Assembly: GCF_004363075.1 (NCBI RefSeq)
Contig: NZ_SNYN01000021.1
Span: 1,204 to 65,203, forward strand
DNA: 64,000 nt
Source of the DNA: Actinorugispora endophytica
GTDB taxonomy: Bacteria > Actinomycetota > Actinomycetes > Streptosporangiales > Streptosporangiaceae
Direction: 5' to 3'
Shown here: piece after piece, positions 48,576-55,858 of the stretch
Position numbering within the stretch: the stretch's first letter is position 1
Layout: the number at the start of each line of letters is the position of its first letter
The notes under the pieces: model-generated
What the model was told of the DNA's origin: nothing
Database searches by the model: none
The model's input: only the letters and a program-made list of their open reading frames with translations
Translations under genes and position numbers: made by a program

Positions 48576-49715
48576 GTGCGAGACCGCGATCGTGTGGGGG
48601 TGGGGGCAGTGGCTCTGTGGCGGATCCGCGTGGCGGTCGAGGACCGGCCGGGGCAACTGGCGGGAATCGTCCAGGCCATGGCCGAGCACGGCGGGAACGT
48701 CGTGGGGCTGTCCATCCACACCGATCCCGTGGGAGTGGTCGACGAGTTCGTCGTCGACGTCCCCGGCTCCCACCACGGCCTGGTCGCCGACCTCACCCGG
48801 CGCAGCCGGGACGGCGACGTCATGGCGGTGCCCGCGGCGCCCAAGGACGTGGTCGACGACGTCACGCGCTCCCTCCTGCTCACCGCGCGCCTGAGGAGCG
48901 AGCCCAACCAGCTGCCCGAGGCGCTGCGCGAACTCCTGGACGCCGACGAGGCCCGCTGGACCGGTCTCGGCAGGACCGTCCCGGACTTCCCCGAGGAGCC
49001 CGAGAGCGTCCTGACCGTTCCGGTCGGCCCGCTGCGCGCGGTCCGGCTGCGCCGACTGGACCGCCCCTTCACCTGGACCGAGTCGGCCCGCGCCGATGCC
49101 CTGGTGCGCTCGGTCCTGCCCCCCGCCGGGCCGGCCCCCACCCGGGGCTCGGTCGTCACCCACCGCGGCGTCGAGCTGTTCGTCTGGCGGGTCGGCGCGG
49201 GCGACGCCGACGCGCTGCACCGGCTGCACCGGCGCTCCTCCGCCGAGACCAGGCGCAGGCGTTACCTCTCGGGCACGCGCGACGTCAGCCCGAGCATGAT
49301 CGACGTCTTCTGCGACCCCGGGCGCGGGCTGACCCTCGCGGCCCGGCCCGGCGGTGGCGGCGATCCCGTCGCGCTCGCCCACCTGATGTACACAATGGAC
49401 CCGGGGGTCGGCGAGATCGCGTTCCTGGTCGAGGACGCCTGGCAGGGCAGCGGCATCGGAACCTGCCTGGCGCGGGTCCTCACCGCCGTCGCCGCCGACT
49501 GGGGGCTGGCCGAGGTCCGCGCCGAGACCGTCCCCGACAACCAGCCCATGCAGCGGATCATGCGCCGCCTCGGCGCCACCGTCCACCCGCCGCGCGAGGG
49601 CGTCGTCCAGGCGCGCCTGCCCGTCGCGGGGACCACCCCCTCGCGGAGGCCGGGCCGGCTGATGACCCTGCTCGGCCAGGCGGGCGCGCCCGGGGGCCCG
49701 GCCGCGAAGGCGTGA
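48576..49715 (+). CDS. ACT domain-GNAT acetyltransferase fusion
   Basis: A 379-residue protein. An N-terminal ACT domain (about residues 14-85, IRVAVEDRPGQLAGIVQAMAEHG) joins a C-terminal GNAT fold (about 205-350, with the acetyl-CoA site VEDAWQGSGIGTCLARVLT). The ACT part suggests allosteric control by an amino acid. The substrate is unknown; protein lysine acetylation is one possibility seen in actinobacterial amino-acid-sensing acetyltransferases. GTG 48576 has GAGGGG six bases upstream. Its stop abuts that of the convergent permease. Confidence 0.8.
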   Translation: MRDRDRVGVGAVALWRIRVAVEDRPGQLAGIVQAMAEHGGNVVGLSIHTDPVGVVDEFVVDVPGSHHGLVADLTRRSRDGDVMAVPAAPKDVVDDVTRSLLLTARLRSEPNQLPEALRELLDADEARWTGLGRTVPDFPEEPESVLTVPVGPLRAVRLRRLDRPFTWTESARADALVRSVLPPAGPAPTRGSVVTHRGVELFVWRVGAGDADALHRLHRRSSAETRRRRYLSGTRDVSPSMIDVFCDPGRGLTLAARPGGGGDPVALAHLMYTMDPGVGEIAFLVEDAWQGSGIGTCLARVLTAVAADWGLAEVRAETVPDNQPMQRIMRRLGATVHPPREGVVQARLPVAGTTPSRRPGRLMTLLGQAGAPGGPAAKA

Positions 49716-51158
49716 TCAGGCCAGGCGGCTCCTGCGGACGCCGTACAGGAAGTACACGACGGTCCCCAGCAGCATCCACACCACGAACCGGATCCAGGTG
49801 TCGACGGTCAGGTTCAGCATCAGCCAGACGCAGGCCAGCGCAGAGACGGCCGGCAGGACCGGCACCCACGGGGCCCGGAAGGCCCGGGGCAGGTCAGGGC
49901 GGGTCCGGCGCAGCACGATCACGCCGAGGGACACCACCACGAAGGCGAACAGGGTGCCGATGTTGACCATCTCCTCCAGCGTGCCGATCGGTACGAGGCC
50001 GGCGAGCAGCGCCACCGAGACGGTGGTGATGGCGGCCATCACGTACGGCGTGCCGAAACGCGGGTGCGTCCTGGACAGGCCGCGCGGCAGCAGCCCGTCC
50101 CGGGACATCGCGAACGCCACCCGGGACTGGCCCATCATCAGCACCAGGATGACGGTGGTGATGCCGATGACGCCGCCCAGGGAGATGAGCGTGGCGGCCC
50201 AGTCCGCGCCGACCGCGCGGAACGCCTCGGCCAGGGGCGCGTCCACGCCCAGTTCGGTGTAGGGGCGCATCCCGGTGACGACGGCGGCTACCGCCATGTA
50301 CAGGATCGTCACGATGACCAGCGACCCGAAGATGCCCACGGGGATGTCGCGCCGGGGGTTCCTGGTCTCCTCGGCGGTGGTGGCGACGACGTCGAAGCCG
50401 ATGAAGGAGAAGAACACCACGGACGCGGCCGCGATGACGCCCCACAGGCCGAAGGAGCTGGGCTCCAGGCCCAGCATCACCTGGGTGAGGGGCTGGTGGC
50501 CGATCGACCCGGTTCCCGTCGGTACCGGTTCGGCCGGGGGGACGAACGGGGTCCAGTTGGCGGTGTCCACGTAGAACGCGCCGACGGCGATGATGAACAG
50601 CACGATGCCGACCTTGACGGTCACCACGACCGCGGTGACCCGCCCCGAGAGTTTGGCGCCCATCACGCTGACCAGGCCCAGCAGCACGACGATGGCCATG
50701 GCGCCGAGGTCGACCGAGTAGCCCCCGCCGACGGGGACGGAGGTCGGCGTCCCGATCAGGTCGCCCGCGTACTCGGACCAGCCCACCGCGACCACGGAGG
50801 CGGCCAGCGTGAACTCCAGGACCAGGTCCCAGCCGATGACCCAGGCGACGAACTCGCCGAGGGTGGCGTACCCGAAGGTGTAGGCGCTGCCGGCCACCGG
50901 CACGGTCGAGGCGAACTCGGCGTAGCACATGGCCGCCAGCGCGCACACCAGGCCGGCGACGAGGAAGGCCGCGATGATGGCGGGACCGGCGTTCTCGGCG
51001 GCCTGGCGCCCCGTGACCACGAAGATGCCGGTCCCGATGATGACGCCGATGCCGAAGACGATCAGGTCGAGGCCGCTCAGATCCCTGCGCAGCCGGTGCC
51101 CCGGCTCGTCGGTGTCCTGGATCGACTGTTCGATGGTCTTGGTGCGCCAAATGCTCAA
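49716..51158 (-). CDS. APC family amino acid permease
   Basis: A 480-residue twelve-helix transporter of the amino acid-polyamine-organocation superfamily, close to the cationic amino acid (CAT/YfnA) type. The helix I motif GIGVIIGTGIFVVTG and the consensus block FSFIGFDVVATTAEETRNPRRDIP are clear. It is convergent with the ACT-GNAT gene and 1.8 kb from hutI. Uptake of histidine or another amino acid feeding the hut pathway is possible, but specificity cannot be read. Confidence 0.88.
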   Translation of the reverse strand: MSIWRTKTIEQSIQDTDEPGHRLRRDLSGLDLIVFGIGVIIGTGIFVVTGRQAAENAGPAIIAAFLVAGLVCALAAMCYAEFASTVPVAGSAYTFGYATLGEFVAWVIGWDLVLEFTLAASVVAVGWSEYAGDLIGTPTSVPVGGGYSVDLGAMAIVVLLGLVSVMGAKLSGRVTAVVVTVKVGIVLFIIAVGAFYVDTANWTPFVPPAEPVPTGTGSIGHQPLTQVMLGLEPSSFGLWGVIAAASVVFFSFIGFDVVATTAEETRNPRRDIPVGIFGSLVIVTILYMAVAAVVTGMRPYTELGVDAPLAEAFRAVGADWAATLISLGGVIGITTVILVLMMGQSRVAFAMSRDGLLPRGLSRTHPRFGTPYVMAAITTVSVALLAGLVPIGTLEEMVNIGTLFAFVVVSLGVIVLRRTRPDLPRAFRAPWVPVLPAVSALACVWLMLNLTVDTWIRFVVWMLLGTVVYFLYGVRRSRLA

Positions 51159-51285
51159 GAGAGGCTCCAGCTCCGTTGCCGGGCCCGGCGGGGCCGCGGG
51201 AGACCGGGTGTCGGGGCGGGATCCCCTACCCGGAATTCCTCTCCTACCAGCACGGAAGCGTCCGCGGCTCGGGAGACACGCAAAA

Positions 51286-51321
51286 GCGGTCGGCGCCGGG
51301 CGGAAACCCGGCGCCGACCGC
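51286..51321 (-). terminator. Terminator after the zinc-ribbon gene
   Basis: A perfect 15-bp stem (51286-51300 with 51307-51321) and 6-nt loop lie about 100 bp beyond the minus-strand stop at 51422 and upstream of the permease start. Confidence 0.6.
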
Positions 51322-51421
51322 GGGGTCGTGCCTCATGACCCGGGACGGGCGCGGATCACTCCGCGCCCGCCGAACCGGAAGCCTTCGAACGGCACGCCCC
51401 GGAGGCGCGTTCCGAGGGCGG

Positions 51422-51676
51422 TCAGCCCTCGGCGGACTCGTCCCCGGACGCGGCGGAGTCTTCGGTCTTCTTGGTGACGCGACGCTTCTTCACCGGGCGG
51501 GAGTAGTCCACCAGCGGCTCGAACTGGGTCTCGTACTCCTTCTTGCACTCCTCGCAGGAGTCGACCTCGCGAACGGTGCCGTCCCAGGCGAACTGGATGA
51601 CCTCGGTGGCCTCGACCTTCTCGTCGCGAACGGCGTGCGGGTCGCAATACTTGCGCGTGAAGACCTCGGTGACCAC
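51422..51676 (-). CDS. Small zinc-ribbon-like protein of unknown function
   Basis: An 84-residue protein. The Cys/His pairs YCDPH (residues 10-14) and CEECKKEY (about 41-48) could form one zinc site. The rest is acidic strands and a Lys/Arg then Glu/Asp/Ser tail. I do not recognise a named family, though similar small proteins recur in actinomycetes. It has its own terminator hairpin, and its upstream region is shared with doxX. It could be a DNA- or protein-binding regulator. Confidence 0.65.
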   Translation of the reverse strand: MVTEVFTRKYCDPHAVRDEKVEATEVIQFAWDGTVREVDSCEECKKEYETQFEPLVDYSRPVKKRRVTKKTEDSAASGDESAEG

Positions 51677-52024
51677 GATGGCGGCTTCCCTTCGGTAGCG
51701 GTATGGGTGCTGGCACCGGAATCATACACGCGTTCGAAAACGGGAAGTGAATGGGAAGGGGGAGCTCCGTGCCGGTTTCGGCGGAGTTCGCGGACCCGTC
51801 GCCCCCGAGAGCCTAGCGAAGACCGGTGGCCCTTATGACCACCCTGTTCCGGGCGGTGTGCGGTCCGGCTCACAGGGGAGTGAAATTGGCTACTTTACGT
51901 GTCGGGGTGTGTTCGTATACGATCTACTTTCCTCGGAAGATGCTTCCGAGGCGTTTCGGCTCAGGGGCACGGGCCGAATCCGCGCCGACACCATTCCATC
52001 CCCCTTCGAAGGAAGACAGGAACG
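51677..52024. other. Divergent region between zinc-ribbon gene and doxX
   Basis: A 348-bp gap. A rightward promoter is plausible: TTTACG (51894-51899), then TATACG (51916-51921) or TACGAT (51918-51923). Just past it, a perfect 9-bp hairpin (51931-51939 with 51943-51951) would sit at the 5' end of the doxX transcript. Confidence 0.5.
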
Positions 52025-52468
52025 ATGACCGAACGTACGCAGCGGATCAACGCGTGGCCCGCCGACATCACCGCGCTTCTGGCCAGGATCGTCGTGGGGG
52101 CGGTGTTCATCGCGCACGGCCTGCAGAAGATCGGGACGGGCGTCGACGGCGTCGCCCAGGGGTTCGGGAGCATGGGCATCCCGCTCCCGCAGGTCGCCGC
52201 CGTCACGGCGATGACCGTCGAGATCGGGGGCGGCCTCGCCCTGATCGTCGGCTTCGCGCTGCCCGCGGCGGGCGCCGCGCTGGCCGCCTTCATGGTCGGC
52301 GCCTACACCTTCGCCCATGTCGGCGACGCACTCGTGGGCGGCTACGAAGTGGTCCTGGTGCTCGGCGCCTCGGCGCTGGCGCTCGGGTTCTCGGGGGGTT
52401 CCCTCGCGGTGGACCGCTTCCTGCCGTGGGGAACCCGCCGCGCGGAGACGGTGCGGGCCGCGGTCTGA
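52025..52468 (+). CDS. DoxX family membrane protein
   Basis: A 147-residue protein with four hydrophobic segments. The DoxX pattern starts at ITALLARIVVGAVFIAHGLQKI, followed by the GGGLALIVGF helix. Family members take part in quinone- or thiol-linked redox at the membrane, and in mycobacteria in a superoxide-detoxifying complex. GAAGGAAG precedes ATG 52025. It is a monocistronic gene with its own hairpin leader and a hairpin after the stop. Confidence 0.87.
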   Translation: MTERTQRINAWPADITALLARIVVGAVFIAHGLQKIGTGVDGVAQGFGSMGIPLPQVAAVTAMTVEIGGGLALIVGFALPAAGAALAAFMVGAYTFAHVGDALVGGYEVVLVLGASALALGFSGGSLAVDRFLPWGTRRAETVRAAV

Positions 52469-52808
52469 GGCGCTGACGCGGGACGCGGATGACCGCGGGG
52501 CGGGAGCGCTGGGAGGACGCGCCCGCCCCGCTTCTCCCGGTGGGCGTGGCGTTTCCGGGGGCCCAACCGCTGACGGGCCGGGGCCGCGCCCACAGCGCCC
52601 GTTGTGCGAGGGTCCCGTTGACGGTCTTGGGCCTTCTGCCCGTTCCGGGGCCTTGAAGGGCGGAAAGCCCGTGATCATTCCGGGCGGGGGCGGAACCGGC
52701 CCTCACCCGCCGTCGCCGCCCGCCGTGACCTCGCGATCCGCGTGGCGTGAGACCGAAAGACCCGCCCGGAGCACCGGCACGCCGAACCACCCCCGCGCCG
52801 GAGCTTCC
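52469..52808. other. Convergent gap between doxX and the zf-TFIIB gene
   Basis: A 340-bp gap that contains only the hairpin at 52495-52531. No other ORF with actinobacterial codon bias or RNA structure was seen. Confidence 0.4.
52495..52531 (+). terminator. Hairpin after doxX
   Basis: A perfect 10-bp GC stem (52495-52504 with 52522-52531) with a 17-nt loop, 27 nt after the stop. The remainder of the gap to 52808 shows nothing further. Confidence 0.45.
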
Positions 52809-53093
52809 CTAGTCGAAGATCTCGTCCAGGAAGCTCGCCTGGCGTCTGCGGCGCCCGCCCTGGTAGTCGCTTCTCGCGTAGGCGTCGTCGTCCTCGTCCC
52901 CGCGGTGGTGGCGACCGCCGTTGTACCCGCCTTCGTGTCCGCGCCGCCAGCGGTGCTCGGCCTCCAGCAGTTGTTCGAGCTCGCCCCGGTCGAGGAACAG
53001 CCCTCGACACCGCGAGCACTTGTCGACCGTCACGCCGACGAGGGTCTCCCGACTGAGCGAACCGGGGCATTTGGGGCAGGAAAGCTGCGTCAT
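52809..53093 (-). CDS. zf-TFIIB domain protein
   Basis: A 94-residue protein with a TFIIB-type zinc ribbon: CPKC at residues 6-9 and CSRC at about 26-29, separated by the usual beta hairpin. The conserved GLFLDRGELEQLLE follows. The C-terminal half is Gly/Arg/His/Asp-rich and disordered. The family is widespread and of unknown role; nucleic acid or protein binding is assumed. ATG 53093 is set by the family start. Confidence 0.82.
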   Translation of the reverse strand: MTQLSCPKCPGSLSRETLVGVTVDKCSRCRGLFLDRGELEQLLEAEHRWRRGHEGGYNGGRHHRGDEDDDAYARSDYQGGRRRRQASFLDEIFD

Positions 53094-53465
53094 GTGCTCT
53101 TGGATACCGCGACCGGGCCCTTCGGTTCCACCGGACCGCGGAAATCGCGCGCGACTCGTGACCGGCTCCGCGCCGGGCCCGGCACCGGGCCGCCGAACAT
53201 CCCCCTCTATGGCCCACTGTCCGGATTCACGCGAATTTGGCATCCGAAATCTCTCATACGCCGAACGTGAACCAGGGTCGCTGGTTATCGTGTTGCCTTG
53301 TCTGCAACTTTCCGGCGTGCCGCGAATTCTATCCGCGACCCGCCCTGCGGGACTTGTCTGAAAATGTATGGTATCCGCCGGCCGTATCAGGGCCGTGTGG
53401 GCCACGGGGGAGGGGGCGGTTCCGATAGGGGATGAGACGGAGCCGTCCCCAAAAAAGGGGAAAAT
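53094..53465. other. Divergent region between zf-TFIIB and DUF485 genes
   Basis: A 372-bp gap, less GC-rich than average (notably 53220-53460). It must hold the actP operon promoter, but I could not identify a convincing -35/-10 pair or activator site. An AAGGGG ribosome binding site at 53454-53459 belongs to the next gene. Confidence 0.4.
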
Positions 53466-53903
53466 GTGTTCGACCATCTCGAAGTTGTCATCAGTAGACC
53501 GCTCCATTCAGGTGAGAAGCCTGGGTATCCGGCCTGCCAGGCGCAGCGCCGGCAACTGGTCCAGCAGAGCGTCCAGGCCGTGCGTATGGGGAGCGACCCG
53601 CGCTTTGTGAAGCTGCGTAAACGATTCATTCGTCAATTCGCTGTCCTCGCCGTCCTTTTTCTCGGTTTGTATCTCGGCTATATCTTCCTCACCGCATTCG
53701 CGCGTGATTTCATGGCCGTCCGGGTCGCCGGGTCCATCAATGTCGCGCTAATTCTCGGCGTCCTCCAGTTCGCGTCGACCTTCCTGCTGGCCTGGGGGTA
53801 CGGCCGCTGCGCCGCGCGCGGCCTCGATCCGCTCGCCGCCGAACTGCGCATCGAGAAGGCGGAGGAGAGCGCCGCCCGTCACGGCCGGGTGGTGCGGCCG
53901 TGA
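53466..53903 (+). CDS. DUF485 membrane protein (ActP partner)
   Basis: A 145-residue protein. An unusual 40-residue head precedes the DUF485 core: DPRFVKLRKRFIRQF, then two membrane helices (LAVLFLGLYLGYIFL and ALILGVLQFASTFLLAWGYG). The AAGGGG site supports GTG 53466; the internal ATG at 53586 has none. DUF485 genes lie directly before ActP-type symporters (yjcH-actP in E. coli), and the 4-bp overlap here shows the same coupling. Confidence 0.82.
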   Translation: MFDHLEVVISRPLHSGEKPGYPACQAQRRQLVQQSVQAVRMGSDPRFVKLRKRFIRQFAVLAVLFLGLYLGYIFLTAFARDFMAVRVAGSINVALILGVLQFASTFLLAWGYGRCAARGLDPLAAELRIEKAEESAARHGRVVRP

Positions 53904-55558
53904 CGACCGGACAGATCTGGACCATCGGACTCTTCGCGCTGTTCTCCGGGGTCACGCTCGCCGTCACCGTCCGCGCGGGCCGCGGGGGCGGGGGCGCCGC
54001 GGACTTCTACGCGGGCGGCCGCGGCTACGGCAGAACCCAGAACGGCCTGGCGCTGACCGGCGACTACCTGTCGGCCGCGTCGTTCCTCGGCATCGCCGGG
54101 ACCATCGCGCTCAACGGCTACGACGGCCTCCTGTACTCCGTCGGCTTCCTCGCCGCCTGGCTGCTCGTGCTGCCGTTGTCGCAGCTGGTGCGCAACACCG
54201 GACGCTTCACCATGGCCGACATCCCGGGCTTCCGCATGCGCCGCGCGCGGGTGCGCCTGGCCTGCGCCGTCTCCACCGTCACCGTCTCGGTCTGCTACCT
54301 GCTGGCCCAGATGGTCGGCGCGGGCGCGCTGGTCACCCTCATGCTCGGCTTCGACCAGGGCGAGTCCCTCCTGGGCATGGACGCGGCCGCGGCCCGCACC
54401 GCGGCCATCGTCACGGTGGGCGTCCTGATGATCGCCTACGTCATGTACGGCGGCATGCGGGCCGCCACCTGGCTGCAGATCGTCAAGGCCCTGCTGCTGC
54501 TGGCCGGGACGGCCCTCATGGCGGCCGCGGTCCTGGCCGTGTTCGGGTTCGACGTCAGCGGCCTGCTCGGCGCGGCCGCCGAGGCCAGCGGAAAGGGCAG
54601 GGCGTTCCTGGAACCCGGGCTGCGCTTCGGACAGGACGTCCCGGGAGACCCGGTGCGGACCATCGTCAACAAGCTCGACCTGCTCAGCCTGGGTCTGGGC
54701 CTGGTCCTGGGCACGGCCGCGCTCCCGCACATCCTGGTCCGCTTCTACACCGTTCCCGACAGCCGGACCGCGCGCGGCTCGGTCAACCGCGCCATCGCGC
54801 TGGTGGGCGGGTTCTACCTCATGACGCTGGTGCTGGGCTTCGGCGCGGCCGCGTTGGTGGGGCCCGAGCGGATCGCCGCCCAGGACCCCTCCGGCAACAC
54901 CGCGGTGCCCCAACTGGCGCGCGAACTCGGCACGATCCTGGCCGGCCCGGTCGGCGGCTCCATCATGCTGGCGTTCGTCTGCGCGGTCGCCCTTGTCACC
55001 ATCCTGGCGGTCATCGCGAGTCTGACGCTGGCCTCCTCCTCGTCCCTGGCACACGACTTCTTCGGCCACGTGCTGATGCGGGGACGGCCCAAGGAGTCCC
55101 AGGAGGTGGGGGTCGCGCGGTTCTCCGCCGCGCTCATCGGGGCCCTGGCGATCCTGCTCGCGGTCTTCGCCCAGGACCTCAACGTGGCCTTCCTGGTGGG
55201 CCTGGCCTTCGCGACCGCGGCCGCGGCGAACCTCCCGGTCATCGTGCTGTCGATGTTCTGGTCCCGGTTCAACGGCAGGGGGGTGGAGGCGGGCGTCTAC
55301 GGGGGGCTGCTCTCCTCCCTGCTCCTGGTCACCCTGTCCCCGGTCATGTCCGGGAAGGTCGGCGCGTCCGGCGAGAACCTCTCGCTGCTGCCCGCCTGGA
55401 TCGACATCCAGGTCTTCCCGCTGGAGAACCCGGGCCTGGTGTCCATCCCGATCGGTTTCGCGTGCGCGGTCGTCGGCGCCCTGTCGTCGCCCGAGCGCAA
55501 CTCCGTCCGCTACCGGGAGCTCCAGGTGCGCTCCCTCACCGGGACGGGGGCACACTGA
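53900..55558 (+). CDS. actP: Sodium:solute symporter, ActP/MctC type
   Basis: A 552-residue transporter of the SSS family with about 13 hydrophobic segments. DFYAGGRGYGRTQNGLALTGDYLSAASFLGIAG is the characteristic start (residues 35-67). Pairing with DUF485 marks the acetate/monocarboxylate (ActP, MctC) branch. GTG 53900 overlaps the upstream stop. It is followed by a 10-bp terminator hairpin. Substrate by homology: acetate, propionate or pyruvate. Confidence 0.9.
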   Translation: MTTGQIWTIGLFALFSGVTLAVTVRAGRGGGGAADFYAGGRGYGRTQNGLALTGDYLSAASFLGIAGTIALNGYDGLLYSVGFLAAWLLVLPLSQLVRNTGRFTMADIPGFRMRRARVRLACAVSTVTVSVCYLLAQMVGAGALVTLMLGFDQGESLLGMDAAAARTAAIVTVGVLMIAYVMYGGMRAATWLQIVKALLLLAGTALMAAAVLAVFGFDVSGLLGAAAEASGKGRAFLEPGLRFGQDVPGDPVRTIVNKLDLLSLGLGLVLGTAALPHILVRFYTVPDSRTARGSVNRAIALVGGFYLMTLVLGFGAAALVGPERIAAQDPSGNTAVPQLARELGTILAGPVGGSIMLAFVCAVALVTILAVIASLTLASSSSLAHDFFGHVLMRGRPKESQEVGVARFSAALIGALAILLAVFAQDLNVAFLVGLAFATAAAANLPVIVLSMFWSRFNGRGVEAGVYGGLLSSLLLVTLSPVMSGKVGASGENLSLLPAWIDIQVFPLENPGLVSIPIGFACAVVGALSSPERNSVRYRELQVRSLTGTGAH

Positions 55559-55595
55559 GGCGCGGTCCCCGTCGGGGAGCCCGGTCCACGGGAAC

Positions 55596-55623
55596 GGGGG
55601 CGCGGCGGTCCCACCGCGCCCCC
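55596..55623 (+). terminator. Hairpin after actP
   Basis: A perfect 10-bp stem (55596-55605 with 55614-55623) and 8-nt loop, 37 nt after the actP stop. Confidence 0.55.
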
Positions 55624-55719
55624 GCGGTGGACGGGAGACCCCCGGAAACGGGAACGTTTTACGGAAAGCCCTTTCCTGTGCGTGTTCGCCGTGTTACGTT
55701 CTGCTGGCGATCGACGGAC

Positions 55720-55733
55720 TGGGAGCGCTCCCG
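55720..55733 (+). promoter_or_regulatory. CelR/CebR operator
   Basis: TGGGAGCGCTCCCG matches 13 of 14 positions of the box TGGGAGCGCTCCCA, bound by the LacI-type repressors CebR (Streptomyces) and CelR (Thermobifida) and released by cello-oligosaccharides. It lies 126 bp before the lyase start. A TACGTT -10 candidate is at 55695-55700. Confidence 0.85.
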
Positions 55734-55858
55734 CATCTCTGGGCTCCTCCCCCTCCGGGAGAGGACGACCGCCGGCCGCGCGGACAGAGGACCCGTCACT
55801 TCCCCCGGCCACCTTCGGCCCGCCCCCTGGCCGAACGGCACTCGTGAGGAGTCAGCAC

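Noticed and set aside
52501-52514. Second CelR-like box (GGGAGCGCTGGG)
   Set aside because: The right half does not match the consensus, and it lies after doxX in a terminator hairpin.
53586-53588. Internal ATG as DUF485 start
   Set aside because: There is no ribosome binding site, while GTG 53466 has a good one; the extra head remains unusual.
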